Of a stretch of 28,787 bases of DNA, positions 8,123 through 14,972 are shown piece after piece. The notes beneath the pieces are model-generated. The model had not been told where the DNA came from and did no database searches. It was given only the letters and a program-made list of their open reading frames with translations. How positions within the stretch are numbered: position 1 is the stretch's first letter; the number at the start of each line of letters is the position of its first letter. The translations under genes were made by a program, and so were the position numbers. The stretch is from Prevotellaceae bacterium UBA4359 (GTDB taxonomy: Bacteria > Bacteroidota > Bacteroidia > Bacteroidales > Bacteroidaceae): contig DGSP01000062.1 in the NCBI GenBank assembly GCA_002393555.1, positions 1-28,787 on the forward strand. The letters are read 5' to 3'.

Positions 8123-9040
8123 TCACCAGATTAGATAACTTTGAAGTTCATTATTTGTCACAGCATCCCTCATTTGTGGGGAGAAATCATTCATCCAATC
8201 TATGTTCTGTTCAATCCAATTATGAATATCAAAACCAGTAAAATGATGAATCTTAGAATAAGTATCAGTACCGCATGAGGTTTCCCATATTCCAGAGTTT
8301 TGAAGAGTGGCAAGGTAATGGTTGTTATCCGTTGAACGTACAAATATCAAGCATTTGTAATTTTCCGTTTCTATATTTTGATAAATACTGCCAACAAGTA
8401 GCAATCTGTTTGTGTTACCTTTCTCGTTTGAACCGAAACCGCTTTTAAAATCTACAATGTACTTTGTCTGACCATCAGTGAAATGTAGGTCACATTCCAA
8501 CTGAATCTCACCAGATGTGACGAGATTCCATACTTTATCATAGTAACGTTTTAGTTGTTCTTTTTCCTTAACTCTGATTTTTAACGCATCAATATATGTG
8601 GTAATTTCAGTAGTTAGGCTTTCTTTGACTTCCGAGAACAAGGGTGGCACAAAGGCTGAGATTCTAGTAGAAGGATATTTAAAACATAGTTTACAGAACG
8701 GTTCCCACAGCTCTCCAACTCTACGTGAGAAAGCCATATAATCGTATTCCCAAACAGAATTTCGAGATTCCAGCATGACCACATCATTTGTATATGTAAT
8801 CATTAAGACGCATTCCAAAGTCTCAGAGTTAGTCCAATTTTCTGTCCTTGCCTTTTCATTTAGAATTTCCAAAAGATTATCGCGACTTTGGATAATGGCC
8901 TTATTTAAGGCAGATGCTTTCTTTTTGTAGTCGGCTGCAGAATATTCAAGTGCTAAATCACTCAAAATTTCATTAGCACGACTTCTGTAATAAGCTAAAA
9001 GTTCTGTTTTATTATATCTTAAATCTTTATTTATATCCAT
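8123..9040 (-). CDS. Type II restriction endonuclease, PD-(D/E)XK type
   Basis: The product has 305 residues. The catalytic core is visible as LECDLHF (Asp184) followed by YIVDFKSGFG with Asp197 and Lys199, the D-(x)n-(D/E)xK arrangement of PD-(D/E)XK nucleases. Position directly upstream of the methyltransferase with a 4-nt gap supports a cognate restriction enzyme. The N-terminal half is helical and has no motif I can name. It is AT-rich like its partner. A decamer CAAAGTGCAA shared with the fic gene lies at 9097-9106, between this gene and the upstream 214-residue gene. No -7 box of the TAnnTTTG type was seen in the 74-bp gap, so transcription may come from the XRE promoter. The subtype and the cut site are unknown. 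Confidence 0.8.
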   Translation of the reverse strand: MDINKDLRYNKTELLAYYRSRANEILSDLALEYSAADYKKKASALNKAIIQSRDNLLEILNEKARTENWTNSETLECVLMITYTNDVVMLESRNSVWEYDYMAFSRRVGELWEPFCKLCFKYPSTRISAFVPPLFSEVKESLTTEITTYIDALKIRVKEKEQLKRYYDKVWNLVTSGEIQLECDLHFTDGQTKYIVDFKSGFGSNEKGNTNRLLLVGSIYQNIETENYKCLIFVRSTDNNHYLATLQNSGIWETSCGTDTYSKIHHFTGFDIHNWIEQNIDWMNDFSPQMRDAVTNNELQSYLIW

Positions 9041-9114
9041 AACTAATCAATTTTTACTAATTCTAAATCTTAATAATTGCAGATGGTTTGGTTGCTCAAA
9101 GTGCAATTAGTTCA

Positions 9115-9759
9115 CTACTTCTTCGGTCTCTCTATCACCATATACTTGGCCCCACATTTTGCTAGCGTATCCCAGCCATACGGGCAGTCATCATGCAGAT
9201 AGAGAAATTGTACGGTAATGTTTTCGTTATTCTCATCATCGTGTGATTCGGAAGAGTAACAGACAAGTGTAACGTACATGTCATTGAGGTCTAGATCTTC
9301 TTCCACCCAGTAATTGTCATCGGTGCAGTCGAGCCATTTGTATGTCACTATCTCCTTTGCTTCTTGCGCTGTTATCGTCAGTCTTTCTTCTGCATCGGGA
9401 AGTAGCTCTATCAACTTGCGAGTATATTCCCTCAACAATGATTTCGCTTCTTTCTTATCCGTTAGTTGTTTTGCTTCCACATCAAATTGGCGCATCAGGC
9501 TTTTGACCTCTTTGAGAAGTTTCCGAGAGATTGGTTCGAAGTTGCAGAACCCTCCATCAACAGCAACCATAGGGAATCGACGCTGAGCATTGAGGCCCTT
9601 TTCGTCAAGCGAGTACCATGTTACAATACAGAAATCTTTATTGCCAGTACCCCCTTCCACCTCGTTTACCTCCAAGAAAACGAGAGGGTGCGGAGCCATT
9701 TCAACAAAAGCATCGCCTTTCTTGAAATGTGGCATTGGTTTTGATTCTATTTTATCCAT
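9115..9759 (-). CDS. Hypothetical protein in the restriction-modification cluster
   Basis: The product has 214 residues from ATG 9759 (MDKIESKPMPHFKKGDAFVE). The frame is open further up to 9924, but that stretch overlaps the XRE gene out of frame, so the inner ATG is preferred. Visible features: an N-terminal beta-like segment with KGDAFVEMAPHPLVFLEV, a helical middle (residues about 80-135, rich in Lys and Glu), and an acidic C-terminal part (DLNDMYVTLVCYSSESHDDE) ending KYMVIERPKK. No known motif, signal peptide or TM segment. It lies 59 bp after the XRE regulator and 74 bp before the nuclease, on the same strand, so it is probably co-expressed and may be an accessory or control protein. 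I do not recognise it. Confidence 0.7.
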   Translation of the reverse strand: MDKIESKPMPHFKKGDAFVEMAPHPLVFLEVNEVEGGTGNKDFCIVTWYSLDEKGLNAQRRFPMVAVDGGFCNFEPISRKLLKEVKSLMRQFDVEAKQLTDKKEAKSLLREYTRKLIELLPDAEERLTITAQEAKEIVTYKWLDCTDDNYWVEEDLDLNDMYVTLVCYSSESHDDENNENITVQFLYLHDDCPYGWDTLAKCGAKYMVIERPKK

Positions 9760-9818
9760 TCTTGCTTTTCTTACAGTTTTACCACTTAAAGGTATACACC
9801 ATCTACCCTTTAATACGA

Positions 9819-10019
9819 TTACTTGCTTTTCTCTATCCTCAACAGTTCGTTTATATCGACTTCGAGGAGTTCTGCAATCTTGACGAATGTCTCCATAGGT
9901 GGCTGGCTGGCATTGGTACACCATTTACTCACGGTAGTCGGTGCACATTCCAACTGCTCGGATAACCACTTGTTTGTTCTCTTCTTATCTGCGAGAACCA
10001 CTTTGATTCTATTTTCCAT
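9819..10019 (-). CDS. XRE-family HTH regulator (control protein-like)
   Basis: The product has 66 residues and is nearly all one Cro/C1-type HTH: NKWLSEQLECAPTTVSKWCT forms helices 2-3, followed by PPMETFVKIAELLEVDINEL, the usual tail of this family. The length and the position at the head of the nuclease-methyltransferase set suit a restriction-modification C protein that delays nuclease expression. A perfect 14-bp palindrome overlies its -7 box (10064-10077), which suggests autoregulation. Confidence 0.85.
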   Translation of the reverse strand: MENRIKVVLADKKRTNKWLSEQLECAPTTVSKWCTNASQPPMETFVKIAELLEVDINELLRIEKSK

Positions 10020-10061
10020 TCTTATTGTGCTGAGGTTGTACCTTATTATAATTTACGCGTA

Positions 10062-10069
10062 CAAAATTA
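10062..10069 (-). promoter_or_regulatory. Bacteroidetes -7 box for the XRE gene
   Basis: The minus strand reads TAATTTTG, matching TAnnTTTG, 43 bp before the XRE ATG. No clear -33 TTTG is seen at the expected spacing. Confidence 0.55.
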
Positions 10070-10077
10070 GCTAATTT
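10064..10077. promoter_or_regulatory. Palindromic operator over the XRE promoter
   Basis: AAATTAGCTAATTT is a perfect 14-bp palindrome sharing six bases with the -7 box. This is the expected place for an autorepressing XRE/C protein site. Confidence 0.55.
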
Positions 10078-10198
10078 CCCACGAAATAACGAAGGAAAAT
10101 CATCTTTTCTGCAAAATACAATCACTTTTATGCCTTTTTCTTCACTTTTGTATCCTTTAATGAGTAATTATACGTAACTATTGAAGTCCTTTTGACTA

Positions 10199-10486
10199 TC
10201 ATTGGAGTTCCTTATGTAGTTCTTGTCTCTGTTTGCGAATTACGCTATTTTGTCCATTGTCCGCCAAATCTGCAGCCTCTTCATCCAAGGTTGCAACCTT
10301 TGAACTGGAGGTTGCATCTTTTGCATCAATACTTGCATCCTTTTCTTCGTCTTGTGACAAGACTTGTGACAAGACTTGTGACAAAGCTGGGGACAAGCTA
10401 GGGACAAACTGGGGACATTGCCATTTTACCGCCAACATTACCACCAAAAGAAAGGCAAATATACTACTGGAGACCTGTTGAATCAT
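10199..10486 (-). CDS. Possible small membrane-anchored repeat protein
   Basis: The frame has 95 residues: an N-terminal hydrophobic helix (IFAFLLVVMLAVKW), then the repeat LSPALSQVLSQVLSQ, then an acidic and polar tail (DEEKDASIDAKDATSSSKV). The DNA under the LSQ repeat is a 12-bp tandem TTGTGACAAGAC-like array, which keeps all frames partly open; on the plus strand it reads CDKTCDKTCDKAGDK. The frame also overlaps the first 69 bp of the 390-residue frame on the other strand. It could be a real inner-membrane peptide or a by-product of the repeat. If not real, 10078-10417 holds only these repeats. Confidence 0.3.
   Translation of the reverse strand: MIQQVSSSIFAFLLVVMLAVKWQCPQFVPSLSPALSQVLSQVLSQDEEKDASIDAKDATSSSKVATLDEEAADLADNGQNSVIRKQRQELHKELQ
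10350..10418. repeat. Tandem short repeats of the TTGTGACAAGAC type
   Basis: Two exact 12-bp copies of CTTGTGACAAGA are followed by TTGTGACAAAGC and by diverged GGGGACAAGC-like units (GACAAGCTAGGGACAAACT). The array grades from TGTGACA to GGGGACA. Just before it, 10290-10345 holds looser GGTTGCA/CTTGCATC repeats. Confidence 0.75.
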
Positions 10487-11590
10487 AGTGTAGATAACTA
10501 TGATTATGAATTATTGAATTCATATAAGTCACTTTTGGCCAGGATGTCCTGTGAAGGTGATAAGGTAAAGAGTTTGGTTACAGATCTCATAACCACCAAT
10601 AACGAGTGTGCAGTATGTATGGCATTTGAGATAATGGCCATTACCCCTTCTTCGTATAATAAAGAAATATTTGCCATCTTGAATGTTCCATCCCAAATAG
10701 ATTTCTATCTTCAGGGTGATATGGGATATTACTTTCTCCTTCTTTTAAGCAAATGGTATACTGTTCAGGATGTGAAAAACAGATGCTTTTATAAGGACAT
10801 GGTTTTGAATTATAAGAGTCCTAGCGACTTTCTCCCTGATAAACAGAGGAATTTTGGAGGTGCATTATATCCTTATTTGTGGTATGATAAGTGGAAATTA
10901 GTTTCTGTAACCTTACCGGAAGTTGATGATAACATTTCGTTGAAACGTTGTCGGCAAGAAATATACAGACGCTATAACAATCGGCCATACAAACTTAGAA
11001 AGCCCAACCATCTTACGTGTATGGCAGAGGTTTGTGGTGGCACTTTGAATGAAGAGAAATATGCTACGCTCTCTTTTAAGAATTGGCTACACATCTTTGC
11101 AGTTAATGAATGGGGACATCATAATAGAAAGCCTGTTGATTTGCGGGTGAATGCTGATCAATTTAGAAAATGTATTAGTGAAAGTCCAGACAAGTTTATG
11201 TCATTTGTGATGAAGCTGTTCTCTAACAATTCCATCCTGCCAATGTATAAGATTGCAGGTATTAAGGGACTTCTCGAAGGTGGTATTGACATCTGTTTAT
11301 TATGGCCTTGTGTTAAGAAATTCCTTGCGTTAGACTTTGTTAAAAATAATCCTCATGATTTTTATGAGATTGTGAAATATTACTTCGAATCGGAAAACAT
11401 TTCTATTAATGAATTGATACCATTCTTAAGGTCTGTTATTGCAATTACAGATGGAGAGAACCACGCCTATCCTTCTGTTCCAGGTTCTGACGAACTTGGT
11501 GGAAACGTTAACAGTTTACTTACAAAGGCACTTAATAGTCCTCAGGGTAAGAGTGTTGATTTGCTTATTAATTTGTTTCTCATATTGTAA
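10418..11590 (+). CDS. Hypothetical helical protein, possibly a C-terminal remnant
   Basis: The frame has up to 390 residues and ends at TAA 11588. Which start is used is unclear: ATG 10418 lies in the repeat-bounded leader, and an inner ATG at 10544 (MSCEGDKVKSLVTD) would avoid the opposite-strand frame. Segments include YYFLLLLSKWYTVQDVKNR, FGGALYPYLWYDKWKLVSVT and LPMYKIAGIKGLLEGGIDIC, an alpha-helical repeat look without a P-loop, nuclease motif, signal peptide or TM. Such text is common in the C-terminal helical halves of large STAND-type defence ATPases, so a truncated gene is possible. The last codons (LINLFLIL) are encoded by the first unit of the 32-bp repeat, so the original end may have been lost. 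I do not recognise the family. Confidence 0.6.
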   Translation: MPFYRQHYHQKKGKYTTGDLLNHSVDNYDYELLNSYKSLLARMSCEGDKVKSLVTDLITTNNECAVCMAFEIMAITPSSYNKEIFAILNVPSQIDFYLQGDMGYYFLLLLSKWYTVQDVKNRCFYKDMVLNYKSPSDFLPDKQRNFGGALYPYLWYDKWKLVSVTLPEVDDNISLKRCRQEIYRRYNNRPYKLRKPNHLTCMAEVCGGTLNEEKYATLSFKNWLHIFAVNEWGHHNRKPVDLRVNADQFRKCISESPDKFMSFVMKLFSNNSILPMYKIAGIKGLLEGGIDICLLWPCVKKFLALDFVKNNPHDFYEIVKYYFESENISINELIPFLRSVIAITDGENHAYPSVPGSDELGGNVNSLLTKALNSPQGKSVDLLINLFLIL

Positions 11591-11700
11591 CCGTTGATAG
11601 TACGTTGTTTCTCATACGATAAGTGTTGCCAGCACTTTGTTTCTCATATTGCAGGCGTTGCCAGTAGGTTGTTTCTTAGAGCATAACTGTTGGAAAAGGA
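11573..11700. repeat. Four-copy 32-bp tandem repeat
   Basis: Units start at 11573, 11605, 11637 and 11669, exactly 32 bp apart. Each begins TTGTTTCTCATA (the last TTGTTTCTTAGA) and has a GTTG about 20 bp in; units 2 and 3 share GTTGCCAG. Unit 1 contains the stop codon of the upstream gene. The spacer-like parts are too short and too similar for a CRISPR array. Confidence 0.85.
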
Positions 11701-11709
11701 AAAAAATGG

Positions 11710-11740
11710 GGCTTTCATTCGGTCATGTCGGATGAAAGCC
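11710..11740. promoter_or_regulatory. Hairpin directly before the peptidase -7 box
   Basis: GGCTTTCAT at 11710-11718 and ATGAAAGCC at 11732-11740 form a 9-bp stem that extends by C-G, G-C and wobble pairs towards a short loop. It fills the -33 region of the peptidase promoter. On the minus strand it is followed by a T-run (CCCATTTTTT), so it could be an operator or a terminator. Confidence 0.5.
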
Positions 11741-11741
11741 T

Positions 11742-11749
11742 TAACTTTG
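11742..11749 (+). promoter_or_regulatory. -7 box for the M13 peptidase gene
   Basis: TAACTTTG matches TAnnTTTG, 84 bp before the ATG. The leader then contains two copies of ACGTGGAAAGCAATA (11769-11783 and 11787-11801). Confidence 0.5.
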
Positions 11750-11832
11750 CCGACGAAAACGGAAAACGACGTGGAAAGCAATAACAACGTGGAAAGCAAT
11801 ACAGTATTACGTTTTTTAGTAACAGAGTAAAA

Positions 11833-13857
11833 ATGAGAACAAGAAATTTTTTGATGATGATGACAATGGCAGCATCAATGACGGTGAATGCCCAGACTAT
11901 GGGCATCCGACTTGAGAACATGGACAAGACGGCCAAGCCTGGTACAGACTTCTACCAGTATGCCTGTGGCGGCTGGATGCAGAACAACCCTCTGCGTCCC
12001 GAATTTTCCAGTTATGGGAGTTTCGACGTGATTATCGAAGAGAATCAGAAGCGGGTGCGCTCCCTCATTGAGGAGATGGCTTCCCATCCCCAGGAGCATG
12101 GTTCGTTGGCTCAGAAGATTGGCGACCTTTATGCCTTGCGCATGGACTCTGTGCGTCAGAACAAGGACGGTGTGCAGCCAGTGATGGGCGACCTGAAACG
12201 TGTGGCCAAGGTGAAGACTACGGCTGAGTGGATTGAACTGATCAACCAGATGAACACCGAGGGCGTGGGCTTTGGCGAACTGTGGGGCTGCTACATCGGG
12301 GCCGACATGATGGCCTCCACCCAGAACTTGCTGGAGGTGTCGCAGGGCGGCTACTCCATCGAGCGCGACTATTACGTGAAGGACGACGAGGCCAACAAGA
12401 AGATTCTGGAGGCCTACAAGAAGCACATCGTGAAGATGTTCCAACTGGTGGGCGAGACCCCAGAGGCTGCTCAGCGGAAAATGGAGAACATCCTCACGCT
12501 GGAGACTCGCATGGCGAAGGCTGGACGCGACAATGTGGCACTACGCGACCCTGCCAGCAACTACCACAAGATGTCGTTTGCCGACTTCACCAAGGAGTAT
12601 GTCGGTTTCGACTGGAAAACCTACTTCGACCGTCAGGGCATCACAGAGATTGATTCCCTCTCGGTGGGTCAGCCCGAGGCTCTGAAAGAGGCCATGGACG
12701 TGCTGAAAGACACGTCTGTGGAGGTGCTGAAAGACTGGATGCAGTGGCAGATTCTGGATGCTGCAGGTTCGACACTGGGCGACGAGGTGTACGAAGAGGT
12801 GTTCGACTTCAACGGACGCATCATGACGGGTGCCAAGGAGCCACGTCCGCGCTGGAAGCGCAGTGTGAGCGTGGTGAACTCTGTGTTGGGCGAGGCAGTG
12901 GGTCAACTCTATGTGGAAAAGTACTTTCCACCAGCCAACAAGGTGCGCATGGAGCAACTGGTGAGGAACCTGCAAGTGGCCCTCGGACAGCGCATCGACG
13001 CACAGGAGTGGATGAGCCCTGCCACCAAGGCGGCAGCCCACGAGAAACTGGATGCCTTCCGTGTGAAGATTGGCTATCCCAACAAGTGGCGCGACTATTC
13101 CAAACTGAGCATCGACCCCCAGCGTTCGCTCTACGAGAACATGAAGGAAGTGGCCAAGTGGGCACATGCCGACATGTTGGAGCGCAAGTGGAAGAAGCCT
13201 GTCGATCCTGAGGAGTGGCTGATGAATCCACACACGGTGAATGCCTACTACAATCCCACCACCAACGAAATCTGCTTCCCGGCAGGCATTCTGCAGTACC
13301 CCTTCTTCGACATGGAGGCCGACGACGCTTTCAACTACGGCGCCATCGGTGTGGTCATCGGCCACGAGATGTCGCACGGCTTCGACGACCAGGGGCGTCA
13401 GTTCGACAAGAACGGCAACTTCCGCGACTGGTGGGCTGACGGCGACGGCGAAAAGTACAACGAGCGCGCCCAAGTCATCAAAGACTTCTTCTCGGCCATC
13501 AAGGTGCTGCCCGACCTCAATGCCAACGGCGACCTCTGCTGTGGCGAGAACCTGGGCGACCACGGAGGCATCAAGTTTGCCTACACGGCCTTCAAGAACG
13601 CCACCAAGGACAACCCACTGCCCGTGAAAGACGGCTTCACCCCCGAGCAGCGTTTCTTCCTCGCCTACGCTGGCGTGTGGGCAGAGAACATCACCGAAGA
13701 GGCCATCCGCAACCAGACCACTGCCGATCCCCACTCGTTGGGCCGATGGCGCGTGAACGGTGCCCTACCCCTCGTCGATGCCTGGTACGAAGCCTTCGGA
13801 ATCACCGAGAGCGACCCCATGTTCGTGCCTAAGGAGAAGCGGGTGAAGATTTGGTAA
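11833..13857 (+). CDS. pepO: Exported M13 (neprilysin/PepO-type) zinc metallopeptidase
   Basis: The product has 674 residues, the normal length for bacterial M13 enzymes. The signal peptide is MRTRNFLMMMTMAASMTVNA followed by QTMG. The N-terminal M13 domain begins at TAKPGTDFYQYACGGWMQ (about residues 34-51). The zinc site is HEMSH (His511, Glu512, His515) with third ligand Glu572 in GENLGDHGG (Asp576 follows). The C-terminal signature AYAGVWAENI...DPHSLGRWRVNG is present, with the substrate-binding NAYYNP near residue 472. It hydrolyses peptides of limited size in the periplasm or outside the cell. It stands alone with its own promoter and converges on the exoribonuclease gene. From here on codon use is markedly more GC-rich than in the island to the left. 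Confidence 0.95.
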   Translation: MRTRNFLMMMTMAASMTVNAQTMGIRLENMDKTAKPGTDFYQYACGGWMQNNPLRPEFSSYGSFDVIIEENQKRVRSLIEEMASHPQEHGSLAQKIGDLYALRMDSVRQNKDGVQPVMGDLKRVAKVKTTAEWIELINQMNTEGVGFGELWGCYIGADMMASTQNLLEVSQGGYSIERDYYVKDDEANKKILEAYKKHIVKMFQLVGETPEAAQRKMENILTLETRMAKAGRDNVALRDPASNYHKMSFADFTKEYVGFDWKTYFDRQGITEIDSLSVGQPEALKEAMDVLKDTSVEVLKDWMQWQILDAAGSTLGDEVYEEVFDFNGRIMTGAKEPRPRWKRSVSVVNSVLGEAVGQLYVEKYFPPANKVRMEQLVRNLQVALGQRIDAQEWMSPATKAAAHEKLDAFRVKIGYPNKWRDYSKLSIDPQRSLYENMKEVAKWAHADMLERKWKKPVDPEEWLMNPHTVNAYYNPTTNEICFPAGILQYPFFDMEADDAFNYGAIGVVIGHEMSHGFDDQGRQFDKNGNFRDWWADGDGEKYNERAQVIKDFFSAIKVLPDLNANGDLCCGENLGDHGGIKFAYTAFKNATKDNPLPVKDGFTPEQRFFLAYAGVWAENITEEAIRNQTTADPHSLGRWRVNGALPLVDAWYEAFGITESDPMFVPKEKRVKIW

Positions 13858-13883
13858 AGCGTGTTTCCGCACTGGCACAACAA

Positions 13884-13946
13884 GCGTACCCCTCGGGTAC
13901 GAAATGGCGTACCCCTCGACTACGACGTGCCGTAGTCGAGGGGTAC
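13884..13946. terminator. Paired hairpins between convergent genes
   Basis: GTACCCCTCGACTACG at 13909-13924 pairs perfectly with 13931-13946 (16-bp stem, 6-nt loop). Just before it GTACCC/GGGTAC (13886-13900) forms a smaller hairpin, and the sequence GCGTACCCCTCG occurs in both. Placement between the ends of the peptidase and exoribonuclease genes suits a bidirectional terminator, although only a short TTTT follows on the plus strand. Confidence 0.65.
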
Positions 13947-13977
13947 ACTTTTCTATGAACGAAAAAACAGGTCGGGC

Positions 13978-14871
13978 CTATCCCTTCACCACCGTGGTGT
14001 TCAGCGCGAAAGCCTTCTCCATGTTGCCAGTGGTGTTGAAGATGTCGGACTTGGCCGAGATGTTGTCCAGATAATTGAGCAGTTGCGCCTCTGGAATGCA
14101 GGGCAACACGGGGCTGCCGAACTCCAGCGTACCGTGGTGAGCCAGGACGCAATGCACGATGAAGTTAATCTCGCGCTTGCTGCCCTCCGAGAGCCTGCCT
14201 CCATCCACCTCAGTGAAAAAGTCGCGCAAGAGGTTGTTCAGATAGTTGGCCGACATGTAGATGTGGCCCAGCAGATAGCCGTTCTCCGTCCTCTCGCCCT
14301 CCACGTTATACTCGCACACCTTGCCCCAGTCGTGAAACAAGATGCTGAGGATAATCCGCTCCACCTTGATGTCGTCGGGATAAGGATAGACGGGATAGAC
14401 CCCCTCGAGCAGATGGAGCATCTGCCACGTATGGTTCAGCAATCCTCCGGGGAAAGCATGATGCACACTCGTTGCGGCAGGATAGCGGCTATAAAGCGGA
14501 TAGAGCGTGGCCGCCTGCTGCTCGATGAAGTTGGCCAAGTCTTCACTCTGGCAGAACGAAAGCAACTGACGCATGGTGGCATCCCACACCTCCCGCTTCA
14601 CGGGGCGCGGCACCAGATGATAGAGCGGATGGTCCTCGCTGGGAAACTTGCCCACCACCATGTCCATGTTCGAAGCCGACTTCTTGCCCTGGTAGTCGCG
14701 CATGCTGATGAACGTGACCAACTGCCCCACCTTAGGACCGCCAGTCTTAGGCACATCAAACACACTGACAGACAAGTTGCCCTCTTCGTTGGCAATCTTC
14801 AGCATCACAAACGGAGAATTGTTGCGAGCCACACTGTCCTGTCGGCTCAGCACGATGTATTCTTTCCTCAT
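13978..14871 (-). CDS. YhaM-like 3'-5' exoribonuclease, OB fold plus HD domain
   Basis: The product has 297 residues from ATG 14871 (MRKEYIVLSRQDSVARNNSP). The open frame extends to 14964, but a -7 box lies at 14901-14908, inside that extension, so the inner start is used. Residues about 1-75 look like an OB-fold nucleic-acid domain (FVMLKIANEEGNLSVSVFD). The HD domain follows: HHAFPGGLLNHTWQM (His147), LFHDWGK (His180, Asp181) and a later HCVLAHHG. YhaM of Gram-positives has this order and trims RNA or DNA 3' ends with a metal ion. The Bacteroidales relatives are poorly studied, so the substrate is inferred. It converges on the peptidase gene and follows the fucosidase gene on the same strand with its own promoter. 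Confidence 0.85.
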   Translation of the reverse strand: MRKEYIVLSRQDSVARNNSPFVMLKIANEEGNLSVSVFDVPKTGGPKVGQLVTFISMRDYQGKKSASNMDMVVGKFPSEDHPLYHLVPRPVKREVWDATMRQLLSFCQSEDLANFIEQQAATLYPLYSRYPAATSVHHAFPGGLLNHTWQMLHLLEGVYPVYPYPDDIKVERIILSILFHDWGKVCEYNVEGERTENGYLLGHIYMSANYLNNLLRDFFTEVDGGRLSEGSKREINFIVHCVLAHHGTLEFGSPVLPCIPEAQLLNYLDNISAKSDIFNTTGNMEKAFALNTTVVKG

Positions 14872-14900
14872 AAAATCAGTTTTTTTGAATTTTGACCCTG

Positions 14901-14908
14901 CAAATATA
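14901..14908 (-). promoter_or_regulatory. -7 box for the exoribonuclease gene
   Basis: The minus strand reads TATATTTG, matching TAnnTTTG, 30 bp before the chosen ATG. It decides in favour of the inner start. Confidence 0.5.
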
Positions 14909-14972
14909 GGCAAAAAAACAGACTCACACCACTCTTCAGACAGAAAAAAACTCCACTCGCACACATGCAGAC

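Noticed and set aside
9760..9924. Upstream extension of the 214-residue gene
   Set aside because: It overlaps the XRE gene out of frame and the inner ATG follows the XRE stop.
11573..11700. CRISPR array
   Set aside because: The 32-bp period includes no constant repeat of 24 bp or more separated by unique spacers, the whole unit is repeated with scattered changes, and no cas gene is nearby.
12541..13734. 397-residue minus-strand frame
   Set aside because: It is antisense to the M13 peptidase and has a His/Val-rich composition typical of a shadow frame.
14872..14964. N-terminal extension of the exoribonuclease
   Set aside because: It contains the probable -7 box, and the family normally begins near the inner ATG.
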